Positions 1 to 8,619 of a stretch of 64,000 nt of DNA are shown piece by piece. Under the pieces are notes generated by a model that saw nothing but the letters and a program-made list of their open reading frames with translations, did no database searches and had not been told where the DNA came from. Each line of letters starts with the position of its first letter. Position 1 is the stretch's first letter. Made by a program: the position numbers and the translations under genes. This DNA comes from Pseudomonas cedrina subsp. cedrina (lineage in GTDB: Bacteria; Pseudomonadota; Gammaproteobacteria; Pseudomonadales; Pseudomonadaceae), in assembly GCF_001983175.1 (NCBI RefSeq), contig NZ_MNPW01000006.1, forward strand, positions 420,534-484,533, written 5' to 3'.

Positions 1-1
1 G

Positions 2-394
2 GGCGTGCAGCACATCATTGTCTGCGGCCACTCCGATTGCGGCGCGATGCGCGCGGTACTCAACCCCGACAGCCTGGAGAAAATGCCGACGGTCAAGGCC
101 TGGCTGCGGCATGCCGAGGTCGCCAAGACCATGGTGCACGACAACTGCGACTGCGCAAGCGAAGGCGAGAGCATGAAGGTGCTGACCGAAGAAAACGTCA
201 TCGCCCAGTTGCAACACTTGCGCACCCACCCTTCCGTGGCGTCACGCATGGCCAATGGTCAGTTGTTCATCCATGGCTGGATCTACAACATCGAAACCAG
301 CGAAATCAGAGCCTTTGACGCGGACCAGTCGGCGTTCCGACCGCTGGGTGGCGACGGGCCGATCCCTTGCGCGACGCCTAAAGCGCGCTTCTAA
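2..394 (+). CDS. Beta-carbonic anhydrase, C-terminal part (5' end outside window)
   Basis: Reversible hydration of CO2 to bicarbonate in the cytoplasm. The frame is open to the window edge, so the N-terminal third, with the first zinc Cys and the Asp/Arg dyad, is missing. What is visible is the second zinc-ligand pair in the motif GHSDCGAM (His and Cys, HxxC spacing) and the usual C-terminal strand rich in Ile and Phe. The gene precedes a SulP-family transporter by about 85 bases. This pairing is common in bacteria and suggests the neighbour moves bicarbonate or sulfate, with the enzyme interconverting CO2 and bicarbonate. The family call is secure; the physiological role is inferred from context. 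Confidence 0.9.
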   Translation, partial: GVQHIIVCGHSDCGAMRAVLNPDSLEKMPTVKAWLRHAEVAKTMVHDNCDCASEGESMKVLTEENVIAQLQHLRTHPSVASRMANGQLFIHGWIYNIETSEIRAFDADQSAFRPLGGDGPIPCATPKARF

Positions 395-479
395 AACACT
401 TCCCTGCCGGGTAAAGCGGTGGCTGCCATGGACGCAGCCAGGCTTTACCGCGCCCGGCAAATGCCTCGGGAGAGCCATC

Positions 480-2027
480 ATGCGTGCTGCTCAATTGAAA
501 GCTGTATTGCCACGGGAGCTGCTGGCTTCCGTGGTTGTTTTTCTGGTCGCCCTGCCCCTGTGCATGGGTATCGCGATCGCTTCCGGCATGCCGCCGGCCA
601 AGGGGCTGATCACCGGCATCATCGGTGGCCTGGTGGTGGGTTGGCTGGCGGGTTCGCCGCTGCAGGTCAGCGGACCGGCGGCGGGCCTGGCGGTGTTGGT
701 CTTTGAGTTGGTGCGCCAGCACGGCATGCTGATGCTCGGGCCGATTCTGTTGCTGGCGGGGTTTCTGCAACTGGTTGCCGGGCGTTTGCGCCTGGGTTGC
801 TGGTTCCGCGTGACGGCCCCTGCCGTGGTGTACGGCATGCTGGCAGGCATTGGCGTTTTGATTGTGCTGTCGCAGATCCACGTGATGCTCGACGGCGCAC
901 CCAAGCCTTCCGGGCTGGATAACCTGGCAGGTTTCCCGGCGGCTTTGGCTGACGCGATTCCGGCCCTGGGCGGTGGCCTGGGCTGGCAGGCAGGACTGCT
1001 CGGTTTGTCGACGATGCTGGTGATGTACGTATGGGATAAATTTCGTCCGCAAGGTCTGCGCTTTGTACCGGGTGCCTTGTTGGGCGTGGGCCTGACCACC
1101 GTGGCCAGCCTGGTGCTGGCGTTGCAGGTCAAGCGCGTGGAAGTCCCGGAAAACCTCGCCGATGCCATTGATTGGCTGCGTCCCAGCGACTTGCTGAACC
1201 TCGCCGATCCGCAGCTGTTGATCGCCGCGTTCGCCGTGGCTTTTATCGCCAGTGCCGAGACCCTGCTGTCCGCCGCGGCGGTCGATCGCATGCACAGCGG
1301 TCAGCGTTCTGATTTCGACAAGGAATTATCCGCTCAAGGTGTAGGCAACATGCTTTGCGGGCTGGTTGGCGCGTTGCCGATGACGGGCGTGATCGTGCGC
1401 AGCTCGGCCAACGTGCAGGCCGGTGCCACCACGCGTTTGTCGGCAATGTTCCACGGGTTGTGGTTGCTGGCGTTCGTGCTGCTGCTGTCGAGTGTGCTGC
1501 AAAGCATTCCGGTGGCGAGCCTGGCGGGCGTGTTGGTGTACACCGGGATCAAGCTGGTGGACATCAAGGCGTTCAAGGCACTGGGCCGCTACGGGCGGAT
1601 GCCTATGTTTACCTACGCCGCCACGGCGCTGGCGATCATCCTCACCGACCTGCTGACCGGCGTGCTGGTGGGCTTCGGGTTGACGTTGGTGAAGCTGGCG
1701 TTCAAGGCGTCGAGGCTGAAAGTCAGCCTGATCGACCTGCCGCAGGAGGCTGAGATGGAGTTACGCCTGACGGGGGCGGCTACTTTCCTGAAAGTGCCGG
1801 CGTTGACCCAGGTGTTGGCGACGGTGCCGGCAGGAACGACCTTGCACGTGCCGCTGAATAATCTGAGCTATATCGACCATTCTTGCCTGGAACTGCTGGA
1901 AGAATGGGGGCGTGCCAACGCGGCCAAAGGCTCCAAGCTGGTCATCGAGGCGCGTGGGCTCAAGCGCCGGCTGGAAGGCCGGGTGCGGATGACGACGGGG
2001 GTAGGTTCAGCGGCATCTGTAAGCTGA
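480..2027 (+). CDS. SulP-family anion transporter with C-terminal STAS domain
   Basis: Inner-membrane permease of 515 residues. The ATG at 480 is chosen because the open frame runs further upstream only through the end of the carbonic anhydrase, and GGGAGAG lies just before it. The N-terminal part has about ten to twelve hydrophobic segments, including the SulP signature region near residues 55-75 (VSGPAAGLAVLVFEL). The last roughly 90 residues form a STAS-like domain. SulP members carry sulfate, bicarbonate or other anions, usually with Na+ or H+. The carbonic anhydrase next door favours bicarbonate, but the substrate cannot be read from the sequence. Confidence 0.88.
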   Translation: MRAAQLKAVLPRELLASVVVFLVALPLCMGIAIASGMPPAKGLITGIIGGLVVGWLAGSPLQVSGPAAGLAVLVFELVRQHGMLMLGPILLLAGFLQLVAGRLRLGCWFRVTAPAVVYGMLAGIGVLIVLSQIHVMLDGAPKPSGLDNLAGFPAALADAIPALGGGLGWQAGLLGLSTMLVMYVWDKFRPQGLRFVPGALLGVGLTTVASLVLALQVKRVEVPENLADAIDWLRPSDLLNLADPQLLIAAFAVAFIASAETLLSAAAVDRMHSGQRSDFDKELSAQGVGNMLCGLVGALPMTGVIVRSSANVQAGATTRLSAMFHGLWLLAFVLLLSSVLQSIPVASLAGVLVYTGIKLVDIKAFKALGRYGRMPMFTYAATALAIILTDLLTGVLVGFGLTLVKLAFKASRLKVSLIDLPQEAEMELRLTGAATFLKVPALTQVLATVPAGTTLHVPLNNLSYIDHSCLELLEEWGRANAAKGSKLVIEARGLKRRLEGRVRMTTGVGSAASVS

Positions 2028-2049
2028 CGAAACCGAATCAAAAATGCTT

Positions 2050-2157
2050 GTGTGGGAGCTGGCTTGCCTGCGATGGAATCGCCTCGGTATAACTGAAAAA
2101 CCCAGGTGATCCCATCGCGGGCAAGCCCGGCTCCCACACAAGCCCGCTCCCACATTT
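2050..2157. repeat. REP palindrome pair (GTGGGAGCTGGCTTGCC type)
   Basis: Two inverted arms (about 2051-2075 and 2112-2137) with the core GTGGGAGCTGGCTTGCCTGCG and its near complement, followed by a partial third copy (AGCCCGCTCCCACA). It lies between convergent genes. This is the typical extragenic REP/REPIN arrangement of fluorescent pseudomonads. Confidence 0.85.
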
Positions 2158-2178
2158 GATCTCTATCGGTACGGAAAG

Positions 2179-2826
2179 TCAGGCAGGCTGATCCAACGCC
2201 AACTCAACCCCCAACTGCCGCGACAGGCACGGCCAGCGCTTCCAGGCGGCTTCCGTTTGCGGACTCTTGAGCTTTTCGCGATAGACCTCGACCGACTCCA
2301 GCGCAAAGCTCTCTTCGTTGAGCATTTCATCCACCGCGTGGTGCACCGCTTCATCCAGCTGATTGGCGAAGGCTTCGCCGATCAGCCGATGGGCAATGAC
2401 ATTGGCCACCGTGGTGTCCGCCGGAATCAACGGCTGGCCGAAGTGCTTGATATACAGATCGTTGACCTCTTCCACCAAACGGTGGGCCAGATAGGCCTCG
2501 TCCAGCAGGCCGTCGAGCCCTTCATGGCCGGCCAGGATGGCGGGTGGCTGCAGGAAGAAATGCTCGGCGATCTTCAGCACCGGCTTGATCTGGCTTTCGA
2601 TACCGGCTTCGCGGGCCACGTCGTTGGCGGCGTCCAGCAAATCCGGGACGAGATCGATGTAGGCGGTAACAAAGCGGGTCATGACCATGTTGCGATCACC
2701 GTCAGCCAGGGAAATGGCCGAATGCAGGTGCGGCAATTGTTTTTCCAGTTGCTGGGCAAGCTGGCCCGTGCTGGTTTCGTGTTGATGGGCACGGGAAATC
2801 TGCTCGCGCAATGCGGCGGTGTTCAT
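2179..2826 (-). CDS. Conserved hypothetical protein (PA0104-like position)
   Basis: A 215-residue soluble protein with no signal peptide or membrane segment. It is rich in His, Glu, Leu and Ala and looks mostly helical, with several HxxE/ExxH-like spacings around residues 95-165 (AEHFF, HEGL, AHRLVEE). I do not recognise a catalytic motif. It is transcribed away from the cytochrome oxidase genes. The position between a SulP gene and coxB matches the order I recall in P. aeruginosa. A helical metal-binding fold is possible but unproven. Confidence 0.7.
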   Translation of the reverse strand: MNTAALREQISRAHQHETSTGQLAQQLEKQLPHLHSAISLADGDRNMVMTRFVTAYIDLVPDLLDAANDVAREAGIESQIKPVLKIAEHFFLQPPAILAGHEGLDGLLDEAYLAHRLVEEVNDLYIKHFGQPLIPADTTVANVIAHRLIGEAFANQLDEAVHHAVDEMLNEESFALESVEVYREKLKSPQTEAAWKRWPCLSRQLGVELALDQPA

Positions 2827-3030
2827 GAAGGCTCCAATGATTTGCAGGTGTAGGAAAAGGGAGAAGTTAAGGTAGCTCGTTTATACGAGGGCCTCAGACG
2901 CATTTGTCATAATTATTTCATGGTTATGCATCGCCGTTATATCGAATTGCCATCGTTTGCCGAATAAACGATTCCGCTCCCGGTTTTGTTGGCTCGGGCC
3001 GATCATTTTCGGTTCATTTGCCCCTACACA

Positions 3031-3058
3031 TTGCGGGGTTGCAGAGCCTGTCTATACT
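3031..3058 (+). promoter_or_regulatory. Predicted promoter of the aa3 oxidase operon, RpoS-like -10
   Basis: TTGCGG (3031-3036) and TATACT (3053-3058) are separated by 16 bases. The -10 reads CTATACT, which matches the RpoS-preferred CTAYACT extended element. Reports that the P. aeruginosa aa3 oxidase is stationary-phase and RpoS dependent agree with this. The rest of 2827-3196 shows no gene. Confidence 0.5.
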
Positions 3059-3196
3059 CGGATTTGTAGGCGATTAGCTGATGACGCCAGACTGCATAAG
3101 CAGGCAAGGCTAAGCGGTTGTAAGCACTATGGAAGCCGCTCCCTTCGACGCAGGTGCAAACCGGCGGGATAACAAGAACGATAAGGGGAACCCGCA

Positions 3197-4324
3197 ATGA
3201 TGCGACATCCACACGTTTGGATGGGCCTCCTGTTGTCGTCGGTATTCGGCCAGGCACATGCCGCCTGGACAACGAATATGGCGCCAGGGGCCACCGAAGT
3301 CAGTCACGCAGTGTTCGACCTGCACATGACCATTTTCTGGATTTGTGTGGTGATCGGCGTCATCGTGTTTGGCGCGATGTTCTGGTCGATGATCCTTCAC
3401 CGCCGCTCCACCGGCCAGGTCGCGGCCAAGTTCCACGAGAGCACCACCGTGGAAATCCTCTGGACCGTGGTGCCGTTGCTGATTCTGGTTGCGATGGCCA
3501 TCCCCGCGACCAAGACCCTGATCAATATCTACGACAGCAGTGAATCGGATATCGATATCCAGGTCACCGGTTACCAGTGGAAATGGCATTACAAATACCT
3601 GGGCCAGGACGTGGAATTCTTCAGCAACCTGGCTACGCCTGCCGAACAGATTCGTAACCAGGCGACCAAGGGCGAACACTACCTGCTGGAAGTTGACCAG
3701 CCGTTGGTGCTGCCGGTGGGGGCCAAGGTGCGCTTTCTGGTGACGGCCGCCGACGTGATCCATTCGTGGTGGGTGCCGGCGTTTGCGGTCAAGCGTGACG
3801 CCATTCCCGGCTTCGTCAACGAGGCCTGGACCCGTGTCGAGAAGCCCGGCATCTACCGCGGCCAGTGCGCCGAACTGTGCGGCAAGGACCACGGTTTCAT
3901 GCCCATCGTGGTCGAGGTCAAGTCCAGGGCCGACTACGACACCTGGCTCGGCGAGCGCAAGCAAGAGGCCGCCAAGCTCAAGGAGCTGACCTCCAAGGAG
4001 TGGACGCTTGAAGAGCTGGTAGCGCGTGGCGACAAGGTCTACCACACCACCTGTGTGGCCTGCCACCAGGCTGAAGGCCAGGGCCTGCCGCCGATGTTCC
4101 CGGCGCTCAAGGGCTCGAAAATCGCCACCGGGCCCACGGCCGATCACCTGAACATCGTCTACAACGGCAAGCCTGGCACCGCGATGGCAGCCTTCGGCAA
4201 GCAGCTCTCTGAAGTGGACATCGCCGCCGTGGTGACCTACGAGCGCAACGCCTGGGGCAATAACAAAGGCGACATGGTCACGCCTAAAGACGTGCTGGCC
4301 ATCAAGCAGGCGCAAAGCCAATGA
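3197..4324 (+). CDS. coxB: Cytochrome c oxidase subunit II with fused C-terminal cytochrome c
   Basis: Takes electrons from cytochrome c and passes them through CuA to subunit I; periplasmic domain anchored in the inner membrane. The 375-residue product has a signal peptide (residues 1-23) and two membrane hairpin segments (about 45-65 and 88-105). CuA ligands are His189, Cys224, Cys228, His232 and Met235. A heme c site CVACH sits at 286-290 in a fused cytochrome c domain, the caa3 type. AGGGGAACCC precedes the ATG. It is the first gene of the oxidase operon, 58 bases before coxA. Confidence 0.96.
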   Translation: MMRHPHVWMGLLLSSVFGQAHAAWTTNMAPGATEVSHAVFDLHMTIFWICVVIGVIVFGAMFWSMILHRRSTGQVAAKFHESTTVEILWTVVPLLILVAMAIPATKTLINIYDSSESDIDIQVTGYQWKWHYKYLGQDVEFFSNLATPAEQIRNQATKGEHYLLEVDQPLVLPVGAKVRFLVTAADVIHSWWVPAFAVKRDAIPGFVNEAWTRVEKPGIYRGQCAELCGKDHGFMPIVVEVKSRADYDTWLGERKQEAAKLKELTSKEWTLEELVARGDKVYHTTCVACHQAEGQGLPPMFPALKGSKIATGPTADHLNIVYNGKPGTAMAAFGKQLSEVDIAAVVTYERNAWGNNKGDMVTPKDVLAIKQAQSQ

Positions 4325-4382
4325 CCGACTTCATGGCATTTACCTCTACCCGCCCCGCCCACTCGCTTGCAGGAGAACGGCC

Positions 4383-5969
4383 ATGAGCGCTGTGATCGAT
4401 GACCATGGTCATGCCGACCATGCCCACGGCCCCGCCAAGGGGTTGATGCGCTGGGTGCTGACCACCAACCACAAAGACATCGGCACCATGTACTTGTGGT
4501 TCGCCTTCGCCATGTTCCTGCTCGGCGGTTCGTTTGCCATGGTGATCCGTGCCGAACTGTTCCAGCCAGGCCTGCAGATCGTGGAGCCGGCGTTCTTCAA
4601 CCAGATGACCACCATGCACGGCCTGATCATGGTGTTCGGCGCGGTGATGCCGGCGTTTGTCGGCCTGGCCAACTGGATGATCCCGCTGATGATCGGCGCG
4701 CCGGACATGGCCCTGCCGCGCATGAACAACTTCAGCTTCTGGCTGCTGCCGGCGGCCTTCCTGCTGCTGGTCTCGACGCTGTTCAGCCCCGGTGGCGGGC
4801 CGAATTTCGGCTGGACGTTCTACGCGCCGCTGTCCACCACCTACGCGCCGGAAAGCGTGACGTTCTTTATCTTTGCCATTCACCTGATGGGCATCAGTTC
4901 GATCATGGGCGCGATCAACGTGGTCGCCACCATCCTCAACCTGCGCGCGCCGGGTATGACGTTGATGAAAATGCCGCTGTTCGTCTGGACCTGGCTGATC
5001 ACCGCGTTCCTGCTGATCGCGGTGATGCCGGTACTGGCCGGTTGCGTGACCATGATGCTGATGGATATCCACTTCGGCACCAGCTTTTTCAGTGCGTCCG
5101 GCGGCGGTGATCCGGTGCTGTTCCAGCATGTGTTCTGGTTCTTCGGCCACCCCGAGGTGTACATCATGATCCTGCCGGCCTTCGGCGCCGTCAGTTCGAT
5201 CATCCCGACTTTTTCGCGCAAGCCGCTGTTTGGCTACACCTCGATGGTCTACGCCACGGCGAGCATCGCGTTCCTGTCGTTCATCGTGTGGGCGCACCAC
5301 ATGTTCGTGGTGGGTATTCCATTGGTGGGCGAGCTGTTCTTCATGTACGCCACGCTGCTGATCGCCGTGCCGACCGGGGTAAAGGTATTCAACTGGGTCA
5401 GCACCATGTGGCAAGGCTCGCTGACGTTCGAAACGCCGATGCTGTTTGCCGTGGCCTTCGTGATCCTGTTCACCATCGGCGGCTTCTCCGGGCTGATGCT
5501 GGCGATTGCCCCGGCGGACTTCCAGTACCACGACACCTACTTTGTGGTGGCGCACTTCCATTACGTATTGGTGCCCGGCGCGATCTTCGGCATCTTCGCC
5601 TCGGCCTACTACTGGTTGCCGAAGTGGACCGGGCACATGTACGACGAAACCCTGGGCAAGCTGCACTTCTGGCTGTCTTTCGTGGGCATGAACATGGCGT
5701 TTTTCCCGATGCACTTCGTCGGGCTGGCGGGCATGCCGCGCCGGGTGCCGGACTACAACCTGCAGTTCGCCGACTTCAACATGGTGTCCTCGATTGGTGC
5801 CTTCATGTTTGGGGCTACGCAGATATTCTTCCTGTTTATCGTGATCAAGTGCATCCGCGGCGGTACGCCGGCACCGGCCAAACCCTGGGATGGCGCCGAA
5901 GGCCTGGAGTGGAGCGTGCCCTCGCCGGCGCCGTACCACACCTTCACTACGCCGCCGGAGGTTAAATGA
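4383..5969 (+). CDS. coxA: Cytochrome c oxidase subunit I (aa3 type)
   Basis: Catalytic heme-copper subunit that reduces O2 to water and pumps protons. It has 528 residues and twelve expected membrane segments. Visible ligands: His79 for low-spin heme a, His256 with Tyr260 (the GHPEVY cross-link), His305/His306 for CuB, and His391/His393 in AHFHYVLV for the two hemes. AGGAGAACGGCC just before the ATG is a strong ribosome site. A REP palindrome separates it from ctaG although both belong to the same locus. Confidence 0.97.
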   Translation: MSAVIDDHGHADHAHGPAKGLMRWVLTTNHKDIGTMYLWFAFAMFLLGGSFAMVIRAELFQPGLQIVEPAFFNQMTTMHGLIMVFGAVMPAFVGLANWMIPLMIGAPDMALPRMNNFSFWLLPAAFLLLVSTLFSPGGGPNFGWTFYAPLSTTYAPESVTFFIFAIHLMGISSIMGAINVVATILNLRAPGMTLMKMPLFVWTWLITAFLLIAVMPVLAGCVTMMLMDIHFGTSFFSASGGGDPVLFQHVFWFFGHPEVYIMILPAFGAVSSIIPTFSRKPLFGYTSMVYATASIAFLSFIVWAHHMFVVGIPLVGELFFMYATLLIAVPTGVKVFNWVSTMWQGSLTFETPMLFAVAFVILFTIGGFSGLMLAIAPADFQYHDTYFVVAHFHYVLVPGAIFGIFASAYYWLPKWTGHMYDETLGKLHFWLSFVGMNMAFFPMHFVGLAGMPRRVPDYNLQFADFNMVSSIGAFMFGATQIFFLFIVIKCIRGGTPAPAKPWDGAEGLEWSVPSPAPYHTFTTPPEVK

Positions 5970-5996
5970 ATACCTTGGCGCTGGGAAAACGCCCTC

Positions 5997-6098
5997 CTGT
6001 AGGAGCGAGCTTGCTCGCGAAGAACGCCAGCGCGCCGCGTTTATACAGAATGCCCCCGTTATCGTTGGCGACCTTCGCGAGCAAGCTCGCTCCTACAG
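5997..6098. repeat. REP palindrome inside the oxidase operon
   Basis: A perfect 25-base inverted repeat. The arms are 5997-6021 and 6074-6098, built on GTAGGAGCGAGCTTGCTCGCG. It sits between coxA and ctaG. It can form a long stem in the transcript and may stabilise the upstream coxBA message or reduce readthrough. Confidence 0.9.
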
Positions 6099-6122
6099 AA
6101 AAGCAGCTTCGAGGTGAGCACC

Positions 6123-6674
6123 ATGGCTGACTCCGTGCCCCTCAAACGCCTGGTCACCCGCCTGCTGATCCTGGTGCTGGCGATGTTCGCCTTCGGCTTC
6201 GCCCTGGTGCCGATCTACGACGTGATGTGCAAAGCGTTCGGCATCAACGGCAAGACCGCCGGGCAGTACGAGGGCTCCCAGGTGGTGGACCCGTCGCGCC
6301 AGGTGCGCGTGCAGTTCCTGTCCACCAACGCCATCGACATGGTCTGGGAGTTTCATGCCAAGGCAGATGAAGTGGTGGTCAATCCCGGCGCGGTCACCGA
6401 GATGCTGTTCGTGGCCTTCAACCCCACCGACAAGGCCATGACCGCCCAGGCGGTACCGAGCATTTCCCCGGCCGAAGCGGCGATGTATTTCCACAAGACC
6501 GAGTGCTTTTGCTTTACCCAGCAAGTGCTGCAGCCAGGCGAGCGCATCGAAATGCCGGTGCGCTTCATCGTCGACCGCGACATGCCCAAGGATGTGAAGC
6601 ATCTGACCCTGGCGTACACGCTGTTTGACATCACTGCGCGCCAACCGCCCGCGGCGGTCCGCACCGGGGGCTAG
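6123..6674 (+). CDS. ctaG: Cytochrome c oxidase assembly protein CtaG/Cox11
   Basis: Copper chaperone that inserts CuB into subunit I. It has one N-terminal membrane anchor (residues 9-29) and a periplasmic domain. The 183-residue product carries the CtaG copper motif CFCF (in ECFCFTQQ) and the conserved membrane-proximal stretch IYDVMCKAFG. I start at the ATG at 6123, which has GAGGTG seven bases upstream; a GTG at 6114 in the same frame overlaps that ribosome site. It lies between coxA and coxC. Confidence 0.93.
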   Translation: MADSVPLKRLVTRLLILVLAMFAFGFALVPIYDVMCKAFGINGKTAGQYEGSQVVDPSRQVRVQFLSTNAIDMVWEFHAKADEVVVNPGAVTEMLFVAFNPTDKAMTAQAVPSISPAEAAMYFHKTECFCFTQQVLQPGERIEMPVRFIVDRDMPKDVKHLTLAYTLFDITARQPPAAVRTGG

Positions 6675-6709
6675 CTACTGTTTGCCCGCTCAATCAGGAG
6701 AGCGAATAC

Positions 6710-7597
6710 ATGTCGACTCATGATACGTACTACGTACCAGCGCAAAGCAAATGGCCGATAATTGCCACGTTTGGCCTGTTGATCACCGTGTACGGCCTGG
6801 GCCTGTGGTTCAACGATTTAAAGGCGTTGCGCCCGGAATCCCACGGCCCCTGGATCTTTTTCGTCGGTGGTTTGCTGCTGGCGTACATGATGTTTGGCTG
6901 GTTTGGTGCGGTGATCAAGGAAAGCCGCGCCGGTTTGTACAGTTCGCAGATGGACCGCTCGTTTCGCTGGGGCATGAGCTGGTTCATCTTTTCCGAAGTG
7001 ATGTTCTTTATTGCATTCTTCGGGGCGCTGTTCTACGTACGCCACCTGTCCGCGCCGGCGTTGGCCGGTGAAGGACCCAAGGGCATCGCGCACATGCTGT
7101 GGCCGAACTTCGAGTTTGCCTGGCCGTTGCTGAACAACCCTGATCCCAAGCTGTATCCGGCACCCAAGGGCACGATCAGCCCGTGGGGGCTGCCACTGGT
7201 GAACACCATTTTGCTGGTGAGCTCCAGTGTAACCATCACCATTGCCCACCATGCCTTGCGCAAAGGCCATCGCGGTGCGCTGAAGCTGTGGCTGGCAATC
7301 ACTGTGCTGCTGGGCGTGGCGTTCCTTGGGTTCCAGGCCGAGGAATATATCCATGCTTACAAGGAGCTCGGGCTCACCCTCGGCTCGGGTGTCTACGGCG
7401 CCACCTTCTTCATGCTCACTGGTTTTCACGGCGCCCACGTCACCATCGGCACCATCATTCTGTTCGTGATGCTGATGCGCATCCTCAAGGGTCACTTCGA
7501 TGCCGAGCATCAGTTCGGTTTCGAGGCGGCCAGTTGGTATTGGCACTTTGTGGATGTGGTGTGGATCGGGCTGTTTTTCTTCGTCTATGTGCTGTGA
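6710..7597 (+). CDS. coxC: Cytochrome c oxidase subunit III
   Basis: Structural subunit of the aa3 oxidase, 295 residues with seven expected membrane segments. Conserved features include HGPWIFF near the first helices, the FHGAHVTIGT segment, and the terminal WYWHFVDVVWIGLFFFVYVL stretch typical of the family. AGGAGAGCG precedes the ATG. It is the last structural subunit of the operon. A small DUF2909 gene runs convergent to it, leaving 6 bases between stops. Confidence 0.95.
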   Translation: MSTHDTYYVPAQSKWPIIATFGLLITVYGLGLWFNDLKALRPESHGPWIFFVGGLLLAYMMFGWFGAVIKESRAGLYSSQMDRSFRWGMSWFIFSEVMFFIAFFGALFYVRHLSAPALAGEGPKGIAHMLWPNFEFAWPLLNNPDPKLYPAPKGTISPWGLPLVNTILLVSSSVTITIAHHALRKGHRGALKLWLAITVLLGVAFLGFQAEEYIHAYKELGLTLGSGVYGATFFMLTGFHGAHVTIGTIILFVMLMRILKGHFDAEHQFGFEAASWYWHFVDVVWIGLFFFVYVL

Positions 7598-7603
7598 GGT
7601 GCC

Positions 7604-7807
7604 TCACCACGGCGCATGAGAAACCAGTTGGCCGCTGAAAAACCCCCAGGTGATCAACGCCAGGGTCATCACGGCCAGCGCGACACGCACGGTCAAGGCC
7701 GTGACGAGGCGGTTGGAGTGGCCCTCGTCCTTGACCAGGAAAAACAAGCCACTGAACAGGCTCACGACAGTCGCGATCAGCATCAGGGCAATGGCTGCTT
7801 TGAGCAT
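7604..7807 (-). CDS. DUF2909 twin-helix membrane protein
   Basis: A 67-residue protein with two hydrophobic segments separated by a short charged turn (KDEGHSNRL), the DUF2909 pattern. Start taken at the second Met (MLKAAIAL); nine extra codons are open upstream. It is encoded opposite to the oxidase genes, between coxC and SURF1, at the same place as the P. aeruginosa counterpart. The function is unknown; the constant position suggests a link to oxidase assembly, which is inference. Confidence 0.75.
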   Translation of the reverse strand: MLKAAIALMLIATVVSLFSGLFFLVKDEGHSNRLVTALTVRVALAVMTLALITWGFFSGQLVSHAPW

Positions 7808-7854
7808 GGTCAGGCTCCCGGCTTTGATGGGCACTTAGGGGAAATGGGCGGGCA

Positions 7855-8619
7855 ATGAAAACAAGTATAGCCAGCGCCATGAAATGCTTTCGTCCCGGGG
7901 TCGCACCCACGCTGGTCGTGCTGGTGTTGCTACCGCTGATGGCCGGCCTGGGGTTCTGGCAACTGTCCCGTGGTCATGAAAAACAGCGGCTGGTGGACAG
8001 CTATACCGAGCGGCGTGCGGCTGATCCGGTCAACAGTGCGCAACTCAATGACATCACTGACCCGGCCTTTCGCCGCGTGCAGTTGCGCGGGCAATTCGAC
8101 GCCGAGCACAGCGTGCTGCTCGATAATCGGATGCGCGACGGCAAGGCCGGCGTCGAACTGCTGCAACCCTTTCACGACCAGGCCAGCGGCCTGTGGCTGT
8201 TGCTCAATCGCGGCTGGCTGCCCTGGCCGGATCGGCGCACGCCGCCGGTCTTCAGCACCCCTGAACAGCCGTTGAATCTGCAGGCCTGGGTGTACGTCGC
8301 CCCTGGCGAAACCTTTCAGTTGCATGCCGACCCGGCGGGCGCGCAATGGCCGCGCCTGCTGACCGCGCTGCACCCCGCCGCGTTGTGGGCTGAGCTGGGT
8401 CGCAACGGTTTCGCCTATGAACTGCGGGCCGAAGCAGGCCCCGGCACCTACGAAACCACTTGGCCCATTGTGGCCATGGGGCCGGAAAAACACTTGGCGT
8501 ATGCCGTGCAGTGGTTCGCCATGTCGCTGGCCCTGCTGGCGCTTTATCTCTATCTCGGATGGCACAACAAAAAGGAGAAGCCCCATGGGAGCGGCCATGA
8601 GTCCACCCAACACGTCTGA
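7855..8619 (+). CDS. SURF1-family cytochrome oxidase assembly protein
   Basis: Inner-membrane factor that helps deliver or retain heme a during assembly of subunit I. The 254-residue product has the SURF1 layout: an N-terminal membrane helix (about 18-36) ending in GFWQLSR, a periplasmic domain with LLLNRGWLPWPDR, and a C-terminal helix (YAVQWFAMSLALLALYLYLGW). It overlaps the start of the next gene by 35 bases, indicating translational coupling. An in-frame ATG 24 bases further in is possible but has no ribosome site. Confidence 0.92.
   Translation: MKTSIASAMKCFRPGVAPTLVVLVLLPLMAGLGFWQLSRGHEKQRLVDSYTERRAADPVNSAQLNDITDPAFRRVQLRGQFDAEHSVLLDNRMRDGKAGVELLQPFHDQASGLWLLLNRGWLPWPDRRTPPVFSTPEQPLNLQAWVYVAPGETFQLHADPAGAQWPRLLTALHPAALWAELGRNGFAYELRAEAGPGTYETTWPIVAMGPEKHLAYAVQWFAMSLALLALYLYLGWHNKKEKPHGSGHESTQHV

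Noticed and set aside
4302..5939. 545-codon open frame on the minus strand opposite coxA
   Set aside because: Composition (His/Arg/Gln rich) is that of an antisense shadow in GC-rich DNA; coxA on the other strand has all catalytic residues.
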